A stretch of 64,000 nucleotides of DNA, taken from Odiellus spinosus (Eukaryota; Arthropoda; Arachnida; Opiliones; Phalangiidae). The notes below the pieces were generated by a model, which searched no databases, was not told the origin of the DNA, and worked only from the letters and a program-made list of their open reading frames with translations. Position 1 is the stretch's first letter. Each line of letters begins with the position of its first letter. The stretch spans positions 682,001 through 746,000 of the forward strand of contig CAWUCO010000074.1 in assembly GCA_963920705.1 (NCBI GenBank), written 5' to 3'. The position numbers were made by a program, and so were the translations under genes. Positions 20,922 to 31,050 of this stretch are shown here, piece by piece.

Positions 20922-21948
20922 AAAGAACAACATCAACTCCCCTTAAGAGTCTGGGTACACGTAATGTTAAAAATTTTGGTCTCTTTTATGAAAAATACGT
21001 ATTTTATGATTAAAATAGGGTAGTTGGTGGATAATTTAAACGTAAAATTCGAGCTCACAACTGTAAATTTTGGGAATAACAACGAATGGAAGGTTTCTTC
21101 CATAATGTAAAGAATAGGAAGAATCTATGACTTTCGTGCCGGATATGAAGCCTTCCCCCAGACGAAAATAGTGAACGGTTATTATTTTATATTCATAATT
21201 ATGTTAGGAAAATATTGGAAAATAATTATTTTGTAACTGCCATGGGTATAGTGCTGGCGGCAAAATGAAATTCCTCTATTTTTGGTCTACATCGCCTCGA
21301 AATGGTCCCCAACGCCTTTAAAAGTGTTCCACTTGTCAAGCATCATGCTATACTGTTTGCTAGCTTTACAGGGTTTGTGCAAAGACTATATAGCTTACTT
21401 GAATAGTCTTTGGTGTATAATAAATCCGAAAAATAAATAGAGAAATATACCAATTAGTAGATACTGGAGTAGTATCTTTAATTTTTATTTCATATTAAAC
21501 AAAACACACTTGTATAAAAAGCACAAACTATTCATGTAACATTGTACATTAACGGATGTCTGGCAGTTCAAGCTCAGTGGCATCTTCACACACTACACGT
21601 AATTTTGACTGGTACCAACTGCCTCGATCTTCATGGCGACGATAACCAAGATACCAGATTACGCTGCTAACGTGGACACAAGTACCTATCGTCAAACTGC
21701 CACCTTTGCAATTGCAATACCAGCCTTTAATGGCATTTACACCTGTCCCGTTAGGTACATAACGAATGAGAGCTTGGTGAACAGCTGAGGTGGAAAATTG
21801 ACCAGGCACACGTATACGAATTAAGTCATGTTCAATTTTGGACGCTTCGACGCTGAAAGAGCCGGATTTCTCTATAGTCAAAGCCACATAAGATTCAGCG
21901 CGTTTCGTTTTAAAGTCGCTCATTACCACCTCACGTACATCACTTTCA
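20922..21948. repeat. Left inverted arm of the transposon
   Basis: It pairs with 23397-24425. Its inner limit is set by gaaagtgatgtacgtgaggt, shared by both arms, after which the two sides diverge. Confidence 0.88.
21549..21923 (-). CDS. SWIM-only C-terminal transposase frame in the left arm
   Basis: On the minus strand an ATG at 21923 (MSDFKTKRAES) opens a 124-aa frame identical in sequence to the C-terminus of the transposase encoded on the other arm. It keeps the SWIM-type zinc finger (CNC followed by TCVH, pattern CxC...CxH) but has no catalytic domain. It exists because the inverted arm includes transposase coding sequence. Whether it is transcribed is unknown. If expressed, it would be a DNA/protein-binding fragment able to compete with the full enzyme. 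It could equally be a passive by-product of arm expansion. Confidence 0.55.
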   Translation of the reverse strand: MSDFKTKRAESYVALTIEKSGSFSVEASKIEHDLIRIRVPGQFSTSAVHQALIRYVPNGTGVNAIKGWYCNCKGGSLTIGTCVHVSSVIWYLGYRRHEDRGSWYQSKLRVVCEDATELELPDIR

Positions 21949-23796
21949 ACGTCAACAGTATCTAATCTATCAGCGTCACCAATACCTCAACCATCAACGT
22001 CGCAATTACCACGAAAGCTTACGTCATCAAACACCATTGTCATAAAGCACAGTTGTGTTCGGCCCCTGTCCAAGACTTGCTTCATTTGCGGTGCGAGTAC
22101 ACGAACCAGAGTAAAAGCCGAGGTGCGAACAAGTATATTTGTGGAAAGAGCAATCTTTATTCATCAGGACAACCGAATGTGCTCCACGCATCTCGTTAAC
22201 GGTGAGCTTCCCACTGATATAATTGCTGGAATTCATGTTTCCGCTAGATCAACCATTATGACTGCCACGGACATTGAGAAACTATTAAACGACCTCAGAA
22301 AGTGTGTTAACGACCTACGGACGCCGAGCTTTGACAACTTCATACAAAGTGATGAAGACTGTGAAGTATTAACATCATTGTCCCTGCACGAGTTCCTAGA
22401 GGTGCATTCTTCTATTGAGGACGTTATTCATACCATCAGATGCTGTTCATCGAAGACAGCTCTAGCAGTATTATTGGTGAAATTACGATTGGGTATCTCC
22501 AATAAGGTGTTATCAACTATATTTCATTTAACTGAAAGATCGGTATCAAACACGGTAAAAGCGGTTATTATGGCTTTATCGGAGCGTTTCGTGCCACATC
22601 ATTTTGGCCTGCAACACTTATCACGTGACAATTTGATAAGAAACCATCAATCTGAAGCAGCTGTAAAACTCTTTGCTAGCAACAAGCCTAATTGTCTTAT
22701 TACCATTGTAGATGGCACCTATATCAAGGTTGGAAGATCCAAGGACTATACAGTTCTTCACAAATCATTCTGTGTGCACAAAGGCCAGCATATCCTCAAG
22801 CCAATGTTAATGGTAACAACTACGGGTTACATAATAGATATAATCGGACCTTACTTCGCTAATGGCCGCAATAACGACGCGCGCATTTTAAACCATTCTA
22901 TCAAAAAAAGAGAAGAACTCCAGTCTTTCTTTCAAGTTGGTGATGTTGTACTGGCGGACCGCGGTTTCCGAGACTCGAACAGCGTACTAACTGAACTGGG
23001 TGTGAGTTTACAAATGCCTCCGTTCTTGTCTAAAGGCGAGAAGCAAGTCAACACGCAAGAAGTTAATCGTTCCCGACAAATAACGTACCTCAGGTGGCCG
23101 GTTGAAGTTAGGAACGGGCATTTGCAGACGATGTATCGTTTTTTCCAAAGCCGTATACCAGTGCATATGTTGCCATTGGTTCCGGAACTTCTTCAAATTG
23201 CTGCTGCGCTTCTGAACGCCTACCACCCGGAATTACATCTTAAAGGTTCCTGGGAAGACGCCGTCGAGAAAATGTTGGCATTCTCTACGAAAGAAAATCC
23301 TCTTAAGGAAGTGTTTGAGCGCGATAATCTGCTTCGCAAACCGTCTAAATGGCAACGAATTGAGGATAGTGAATTTCAAGACTTCCCGGTACTTCGTGAA
23401 AGTGATGTACGTGAGGTGGTAATGAGCGACTTTAAAACGAAACGCGCTGAATCTTATGTGGCTTTGACTATAGAGAAATCCGGCTCTTTCAGCGTCGAAG
23501 CGTCCAAAATTGAACATGACTTAATTCGTATACGTGTGCCTGGTCAATTTTCCACCTCAGCTGTTCACCAAGCTCTCATTCGTTATGTACCTAACGGGAC
23601 AGGTGTAAATGCCATTAAAGGTTGGTATTGCAATTGCAAAGGTGGCAGTTTGACGATAGGTACTTGTGTCCACGTTAGCAGCGTAATCTGGTATCTTGGT
23701 TATCGTCGCCATGAAGATCGAGGCAGTTGGTACCAGTCAAAATTACGTGTAGTGTGTGAAGATGCCACTGAGCTTGAACTGCCAGACATCCGTTAA
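21892..23796 (+). CDS. DDE_Tnp_4 transposase with SWIM zinc finger
   Basis: The frame is open from 21892 (after a TAA) to the stop at 23794-23796. The first in-frame ATG is at 22177; a GTG at 22123 is not a credible eukaryotic start. A Cys-rich motif upstream of the ATG (KTCFICGAS, 22072 onward, then RMCSTHL) looks like a conserved N-terminal zinc-binding segment and has a decayed match in the copy at 4050-3990, so the true 5' end is probably lost or spliced. Counting from 22123: HTH_Tnp_4-like domain at about 107-165 (CCSSKTALAVLLVKLRLGIS); catalytic triad D197 (IVDGTYI), D279 (LADRGF) and E328 (RWPVEVR); SWIM finger CNC...CVH at 23629-23672. All catalytic residues are present. The enzyme would cut and paste the element. 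Its last 133 codons lie in the right arm. Confidence 0.87.
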   Translation, partial: DSARFVLKSLITTSRTSLSTSTVSNLSASPIPQPSTSQLPRKLTSSNTIVIKHSCVRPLSKTCFICGASTRTRVKAEVRTSIFVERAIFIHQDNRMCSTHLVNGELPTDIIAGIHVSARSTIMTATDIEKLLNDLRKCVNDLRTPSFDNFIQSDEDCEVLTSLSLHEFLEVHSSIEDVIHTIRCCSSKTALAVLLVKLRLGISNKVLSTIFHLTERSVSNTVKAVIMALSERFVPHHFGLQHLSRDNLIRNHQSEAAVKLFASNKPNCLITIVDGTYIKVGRSKDYTVLHKSFCVHKGQHILKPMLMVTTTGYIIDIIGPYFANGRNNDARILNHSIKKREELQSFFQVGDVVLADRGFRDSNSVLTELGVSLQMPPFLSKGEKQVNTQEVNRSRQITYLRWPVEVRNGHLQTMYRFFQSRIPVHMLPLVPELLQIAAALLNAYHPELHLKGSWEDAVEKMLAFSTKENPLKEVFERDNLLRKPSKWQRIEDSEFQDFPVLRESDVREVVMSDFKTKRAESYVALTIEKSGSFSVEASKIEHDLIRIRVPGQFSTSAVHQALIRYVPNGTGVNAIKGWYCNCKGGSLTIGTCVHVSSVIWYLGYRRHEDRGSWYQSKLRVVCEDATELELPDIR

Positions 23797-24425
23797 TGTA
23801 CAATGTTACATGAATAGTTTGTGCTTTTTATACAAGTGTGTTTTGTTTAATATGAAATAAAAATTAAAGATACTACTCCAGTATCTACTAATTGGTATAT
23901 TTCTCTATTTATTTTTCGGATTTATTATACACCAAAGACTATTCAAGTAAGCTATATAGTCTTTGCACAAACCCTGTAAAGCTAGCAAACAGTATAGCAT
24001 GAATGCTTGACAAGTGGAACACTTTTACAGGCGTTGGGGACCATTTCGAGGCGATGTAGACCAAAAATAGAGGAATTTCATTTTGCCGCCAGCACTATAC
24101 CCATGGCAGTTACAAAATAATTATTTTCCAATATTTTCCTAACATAATTATGAATATAAAATAATAACCGTTCACTATTTTCGTCTGGGGGAAGGCTTTC
24201 ATATCCGGCACGAAAGTCATAGATTCTTCCTATTCTTTACATTATGAAAGAAACCTTCCATTCGTTGTTATTCCCAAAATTTACAGTTGTGAGCTCGAAT
24301 TTTACGTTTAAATTATCCCCCAACTACCCTATTTTAATCATAAAATACGTATTTTTCATAAAAGAGACCAAAATTTTTAACATTACGTGTACCCAGACTC
24401 TTATGGGGAGTTGCTGTTGTTCTTT
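23397..24425. repeat. Right inverted arm of the transposon
   Basis: It pairs with 20922-21948. It includes transposase codons up to the stop at 23796 and about 630 bp of non-coding terminal sequence. Confidence 0.88.
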
Positions 24426-24529
24426 TTCGGTCGAAATTTTTATATATGATAGTTTTTAAATACAACGTGTTGGTAGCGAAGCGTATTAGGGGCAGGGCTA
24501 TAACTCTTAATAGTTTCCTCCTTAAAGTG

Positions 24530-24675
24530 ATTTCGATCAAATGATACTTCGATCAAATGATAATCGATCAAATGCGACTACCTTAAAAACCAAATAATTT
24601 CGATCATATGATATTCGATCATTTGAGACATCGTTCGATCATTTGGTATTCGATCAAATCGACCCAGATCGATGC
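24530..24675. repeat. CGATCAAATGAT direct and inverted repeat cluster
   Basis: ttcgatcaaatgat and close variants occur about seven times within 145 bp. Three copies run in one direction (24531-24575), then versions reading cgatcatttg and cgatcatatgat (24600-24650), then a final tcgatcaaatcgac. The stretch ends atgcgaagcaatca, resembling the gcgaagcaacc tip of the 6128-6519 MITE. Confidence 0.65.
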
Positions 24676-26559
24676 GAAGCAATCACTTTTTCTATATATA
24701 TAATTAATAATCTCTCGTCTGTTTACTAGAATTAAAATAAGGAATGCAGTGGGGCATTACCTATGATGGGATATGTTTCTTTGACTCGCGGTGCTCCATT
24801 TTATCATATTTCTAGAAAGAGTACGCCACAACTATCAGCATCAAGGCTTTATTTCTTAAACTTTTCCCCATCTTCATTTGGTAATTTTTTCATTTTGGAA
24901 GTTATCCGAGATAGATGTCTATTTCCTGAGGAATCTGTAAGGGGATTACGTAACGAATAACTAATCGCGACTCTCGCGTCGCCAAGAGCCAATTATATAA
25001 GGCTCTATCGAAGAACCCCTAGCGACATCTAGGTGATAATATAGAGATCTTGAGTTTAATTTTTTTATTTAGAAATTGTTAATTTTAAATATAAATACTT
25101 TAAATCACTGTTTAATTATTTGACATTTAAAATAAATCCAAATTAATTCTTACAAATGCGTATTAACCTAACATAAATTTTCCGACTACATTTGAATTCC
25201 CCGCCTTTTTTATCCTCAAGAAAGAGACATATTTTTGAAATCGGTACCACCGGCCTTATTTTTTTTTGAAGGATAGGCCTAGTATCAGAGAAAGCAGTGT
25301 CCGAACATTTGGTAGAGGGTGTCGGTGGCCAAATGTTTTTCGTGGGTAGCGCGAGGCTAAATATTTTGTGGCCCGAGCTCCTTTATTATAAGTGATATAT
25401 AGATGAAGCATATCAGTAGACCTTTACATTTACATGTCAGTACACCTTTATGGTTAATGTTTCCCTTTAACTAAATAGGTCAAAATTCAGCCTAACAATA
25501 AAGTACATAAAACAAACTACTAACTGTAAACACACTCAGTGACGAGACTATGTAGACGATGGTAGCCGTGAATAGTGTCTTAAATAGTCTACTTTACGTT
25601 TCTTGATTAGTTTATGTTCTACAATATAATTATAAGTGTGATAAAAAGTAGCACTGTTAAAATTGCACGTAGACTTAAGTCTACCTCAGCCTTAAAAACA
25701 AATAAATATAGCGCGGGTATCGAGTGTCGCTTAAAAAACCCAAATGCAAATAAAGAACAAATTAATGGGATAGAATTTTCCAAATCAAGGTGAAAAACCT
25801 TTATAAATTCTCGGTTTCCCCTTCCGGTACCTCGACAGAACAGTTCTTTAAACTATAGCTCTTTCATAGTAAAGGGATTGTTTTACATAATTTTGGCTAC
25901 AAGGAATTTTTATGTATGTTGTGGTCAAGTAGCAACACTTTTCTTCAATCACGAAGGACGCGACTAGCCGACAGACACGAAATAGTCAATGATTGTCAAT
26001 CGGAAAACATACGTTCTCGAAGCTAGAATGTAATAATTTCGTCGGTTCATTTCAATTTAGATTAAAATATAATTATTATATTTCATTCTACGCGGTTTTC
26101 CAGAAACGTCTTATTTTTATCTTCGCATAATCTGTTTGAATAACAGTGTATTTGTTTGTTAATCAAGCTTAAAATTTTATCTCCGGCTATCTCGAATCCA
26201 GCATTTTGTAAACCGGCTTTAATTCTATTCAAAATAAATCAAAGTACCTTGCATTGGTAGGCCTGATTTCAATAATCCCTTTTTTCAAGTCCTATTTAAT
26301 TCAATCTACCTTAGAGTCAACAATTGTCACAACCCTTGGGTTTCGGTTTAACTTACACTTTTCGACGAGGAACTACTACTAAGGTAAATTCTTGGCATAT
26401 TGTAAGTCGAAGGATATGGCCAAGGTTAATATGACTAAATTTTAATTAACTCGAAATTATTCCGAAATTCAACTTGAATTTTTTTGTTTTCCATATCATA
26501 AAATAAACCTTTACAAAATTTTTCTTAACAAAGTTTTTTCTAAATCCTTAGTTGTGCGC
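24676..26559. other. AT-rich stretch without a supported gene
   Basis: A 65-codon open frame at 24763-24960 has no recognisable domain. The rest has stops in all frames and no transposon termini that I can pair. A few GC-richer patches (about 25240-25370) carry no clear feature. Confidence 0.35.
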
Positions 26560-26845
26560 CGAGCGTCGGGCTCAGCTCACCTCGTCTTACTTTATATACA
26601 TTGGTATCGAGCTCACCTCGGGCTCAAAAGTTTACTACGTTTAACTTGGACCTCTTAATTGAGAGCTCCAGCTCGCGCTCCAAAAAAACTATCATTTTAC
26701 TACAGCTCACATCGGGCTCGGGCTCACGCAAATCTCACGATAGGTCTCAGCTCAGGCTCAATTTACTTTAAGAGGGCTCAGCTCGGCTTCCAAAAAATAG
26801 ATTTTTTACTACTCTCACCTCAGACTCGGGCTCAAGGTAAAACGT
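26560..26845. repeat. CTCACCTCGGGCTC-type degenerate repeat
   Basis: agctcacctcgggctc and variants (agctcacatcgggctcggg, tctcacctcagactcggg) recur at about 26572, 26612, 26704 and 26815, separated by ttttactac-like spacers. This is a GC-rich minisatellite in AT-rich surroundings with no coding function seen. Confidence 0.6.
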
Positions 26846-27206
26846 TTACGGCGTATTTATTTACAAAATATAATTAAATTCGGAGAGCCCGACAGGGTTC
26901 TATGTTATGGGCCCATCATCATCTGTAATGCAATTTCAAAAATTCGACCTTTAGCCAATCAAAACGCTCCATTTTCCCATTGAAATAACATTAAAATCCA
27001 CTCTTTCGATGACATGTCCCTTGCATCGCAGAACTAAAAGTGGAATTATTTGTTACAGTTAAAATTAATTTTATATAGTAGAGCAAGCTTCGAATGTGGC
27101 GCTTTTTCAAGTTTCATTAATAAATATTCAGTCTAAGTATTTTAAAATTAATTTTGAAGTTTACCCATAATTTGCTTTTTAGCTAGTTTCGGTCATGGCC
27201 AATTCG

Positions 27207-27698
27207 TAATGTTATTCTACGGGTTTTGGTTTTTTGAAAGTGGCTTACCTTTCAGATTTATTTTCTAATACTTACAGAAATTTTTGAAACTTGGATTTTT
27301 CATTGGGTATGAATTAAGATTCGAGCTTTATTTTAAGACTAATTTCATAATTTTACACCAATTAGATGGCCCACCATCTATTTATGAAAACGGAGGAAAA
27401 AGTAAGGCGGAGAAGTTGAGTCGGAAAAAACTTAAGCCTTATTTGACAAATTAGGCTTAGGTTTTCTTTAGCTTTTTAAATTCACGCGCAGGAGCGCGCT
27501 TGATTTGAAGGCTATGGGTATTGAACGCTAATGACTTAATTTCTCCTCCTTCATATTTTTGCCGTTTTTATAGATAGATTGTGGCCAAACTATTCGGTGT
27601 AAAATTATAAAATTAGTCTTAAAATCTGGAATCATTAGAAAATAAATCTGAAAGGTAAGTCTCGTACAAAACATCTAAATCCCATAGAATAACATTAA
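27207..27698. repeat. Fold-back inverted repeat
   Basis: Left arm about 27207-27371 and right arm about 27590-27698 are inverted: taatgttattctacggg faces cccatagaataacatta, and gcttacctttcagatttatt faces aataaatctgaaaggtaagt. The arms differ in length through indels and the tips are indistinct. It is probably a decayed MITE. Confidence 0.7.
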
Positions 27699-27789
27699 GT
27701 TTCAATTTCTCCGCCTTAAAACTTAAAAGTATTCTCCTTTTTAAAAATGTGAAATTCCGAACGACTTGGCATTTCGAACGGCAATAAGG

Positions 27790-28080
27790 AAGGTATTAAC
27801 ATCTAAAATAACGAAAAAAATAATTTAAATTTAGTTTAAAGGGTAATGGAAAAAATATGATGATTTCGCTGCGGCTGTCGGAGGTAATTAACATAAAAAT
27901 TGATGAAAAAATTAATTTAAATTTGGGTTAAAGGGCAATGGGAAAAATATAAAGATTTCACTGCGGCTGACGGAGGTATTAACATCAAAAATTATGAAAA
28001 AAATAATTTTAATTGAGTTTAAAGGGCACTGGTAAAAATGTAGAGATTTGACTGAATCAAGTGCGGCTGCCGCAGCTATT
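27790..28080. repeat. Decayed left edge of the satellite
   Basis: The first two or three monomers are about 90-92 bp and diverged. They lack the gaatcaagtg segment between the gatttcact-type word and the GC-rich core (gatttcactgcggctgacgg). Full 100-bp monomers begin at about 28000. Confidence 0.7.
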
Positions 28081-28739
28081 AACATAAAAATTATGAAAAA
28101 AATAATTTTAATTGGGATTAAAGGGCACTGGTAAAAATGTAGAGATTGGACTGGAATCAAGTGCAGCAGCCGCAGCTATTAACATCACAAATAATGAAAA
28201 AATTAATTTTAATTGGGATTAAAGGGCACTTGTAAAAATGTGGAGATTTGACTGAATCAAGTGCGGCTGCCGCAGCTATAAACATCAAAAATTATGAAAA
28301 AATTAATTTTAATTGGGATTAAAGAGCACTGGTAAAAATGTAGAGATTTGACAGAATCAAGTTTATCTGCCGCAGCTATTAACATCAAAAATGATGAAAA
28401 AATTAATTTTAATTGGGATTAAAGGGCACTGGTAAAAATGTAGAGATTTGACTGGAGTCAAGTGCAGCTGCCGCTGCTATTAACATCAAAAATAATGAAA
28501 AAATTAATTTTAATTTGGATTAATGGGCACTGGTAAAAATGTAGAGATTTGACTGAATCAAGTGCGGCTGCCGCAGCTATTAACATAAAAATGATGAAAA
28601 AAATAATTTTAATTGGGATTAAAGGGCACTGGTAAAAATGTAGAGATTTGACTGAATCAATGGCGGCTGCCGGAGGTATTAACATCAAAAATGATGAAAA
28701 AATTTATTTTAATTGGGATTAAAGGGCACTGGTAAAAAT

Positions 28740-31050
28740 GTAGAGATTTGACTGAATCAAGTGCGGCTGCCGGAGGTATTAACATCAAAAATAATGAAAA
28801 AAATAATTTTAATTGGGATTAAAGGGCACTGGTAAAAATGTAGAGATTTGACTGAATCAAGTGCGGCTGCCGCAGCCATTAACATCAAAAATGATGAAAA
28901 AATTTATTTTAATTGGGATTAAAGGGCACTGGTAAAAATGTAGAGATTTGACAGAATCAAGTTTGGCTGCCGAAGCTATTAACATCAAAAATGATGAAAA
29001 AATTAATTTTAATTGGGATTAAAGGGCACTGGTAAAAATGTAGAGATTTGAATGGAATCAAATGCAGCTGCCGCAGCTATTAACATCAAAAATAATGAAA
29101 AAATTAATTTTAATTGGGATTAAGGGCACTGGTAAAAATGTAGAGATTTTGATTGAATCAAGTGCGGCTGCCGGAGGTATTAACATCAAAAATAATGAAA
29201 AAAATAATTTTAATTGGGATTAAAGGGCACTGGTAAAAAATGTAGAGATTTGACTGAATCAAGTGCGGCTGCCGCAGCCATTAACATCAAAAATGATGAA
29301 AAAATTTATTTTAATTGGAATTAAAGGGCACTGGTAAAAATGTAGAGATTTGACTGAATCAAGTGCGGCTGCCGCAGCCATTAACATCAAAAATGATGAA
29401 AAAATTTATTTTAATTGGAATTAAAGGGCACTGGTAAAAATGTAGAGATTTGACAGAATCAAGTTTGGCTGCCGAAGCTAATAACATCAAAAATGATGAA
29501 AAAATTAATTTTAATTGGGATTAAAGGGCACTGGTAAAAATGTAGAGATTTGACTGGAATCAAGTGCAGCTGCCGCAGCTATTAACATCAAAAATAATGA
29601 AAAAATTAATTTTTATTGGGATTAAGGGCACTGGTAAAAATGTAGAGATTTGACTGAATCAAGTGCGGCTGCCGGAGGTATTAACATCAAAAATAATGAC
29701 AAAATTAATTTTAATTGGGATTAAGTGCACTGGTAAAAATGTAGAGATTTGACTGAATCAAGTGCGGCTGCCGCAGCCATTAACATCAAAAATGATGAAA
29801 AAATTTATTTTAATTGGGATTAAAGGGCACTGGTAAAAATGTAGAGATTTGACAGAATCAAGTTTGGCTGCCGCAGCTATTAACATCAAAAATGATGAAA
29901 AAATTAATTTTAATTGGGATTAAAAGGCACTGGTAAAAATGTAGAGATTTGAATGGAATCAAATGCAGCTGCCGCAGCTATTAACATCAAAAATAATGAA
30001 AAAATTAATTTTAATTGGGATTAAGGGCACTGGTAAAAATGTAGAGATTTTGATTGAATCAAGTGCGGCTGCCGGAGGTATTAACATCAAAAATAATGAA
30101 AAAAATAATTTTAATTGGGATTAAAGGGCACTGGTAAAAATGAAGAGATTTGACTGAATCAAGTGCGGCTGCCGCAGCCATTAACATCAAAAATGATGAA
30201 AAAATTTATTTTAATTGGAATTAAAGGGCACTGGTAAAAATGTAGAGATTTGACTGAATCAAGTGCGGCTGCCGCAGCCATTAACATCAAAAATGATGAA
30301 AAAATTTATTTTAATTGGAATTAAAGGGCACCTGTAAAAATGTAGAGATTTGACAGAATCAAGTTTGGCTGCCGAAGCTAATAACATCAAAAATGATGAA
30401 AAAATTAATTTTAATTGGGATTAAAGGGCACTGGTAAAAATGTAGAGATTTGACTGGAATCAAGTGCAGCTGCCGCAGCTATTAACATCAAAAATAATGA
30501 AAAAATTAATTTTTATTGGGATTAAGGGCACTGGTAAAAATGTAGAGATTTGACTGAATCAAGTGCGGCTGCCAGAGGTATTAACATCAAAAATAATGAC
30601 AAAATTAATTTTAATTGGGATTAAGTGCACTGGTAAAAATGTAGAGATTTGACTGAATCAAGTGCGGCTGCCGCAGCCATTAACATCAAAAATGATGAAA
30701 AATTTTATTTTAATTGGGATTAAAGGGCACTGGTAAAAATGTAGAGATTTGACAGAATCAAGTTTGGCTGCCGCAGCTATTAACATCAAAAATGATGAAA
30801 AAATTAATTTTAATTGGGATTAAAGGGCACTGGTAAAAATGTAGAGATTTGAATGGAATCAAATGCAGCTGCCGCAGCTATTAACATCAAAAATAATGAA
30901 AAAATTAATTTTAATTGGGATTAAGGGCACTGGTAAAAATGTAGAGATTTTGATTGAATCAAGTGCGGCTGCCGGAGGTATTAACATCAAAAATAATGAA
31001 AAAAATAATTTTAATTGGGATTAAAGGGCACTGGTAAAAATGTAGAGATT
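28740..31050. repeat. 9-monomer (~900 bp) higher-order repeat
   Basis: The rare variant gagattttgattgaatcaag occurs at 29143, 30044 and 30944, i.e. 901 and 900 bp apart. The neighbouring monomer types (caaatgcagctg before; gccggaggtatt after) recur in the same order at the same offset. Confidence 0.75.

Larger units (their letters stand above)
20922..24425 (+). mobile_element. Young DDE_Tnp_4 (ISL2EU/Harbinger-like) transposon with 1-kb inverted arms
   Basis: Left arm 20922-21948 and right arm 23397-24425 are inverted copies of about 1.03 kb, nearly identical (a few substitutions and single-base indels seen, such as ccccttaagag versus ccccataagag at the tips). The tip is AAAGAACAAC. TT flanks both ends, allowing a 2-bp target duplication, but this is weak. 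The 1.45-kb centre plus the right arm encodes a full catalytic transposase. The arms contain the last ~130 codons of the transposase in opposite orientations, which is unusual. The high arm identity points to a recent origin or gene conversion between arms. Confidence 0.88.

Noticed and set aside
22123-22125. GTG at 22123 as the transposase start
   Set aside because: GTG is not a normal eukaryotic initiator, and conserved Cys-rich sequence continues upstream in frame.
24763-24960. 65-codon frame as a gene
   Set aside because: No recognised features; its length is expected by chance.
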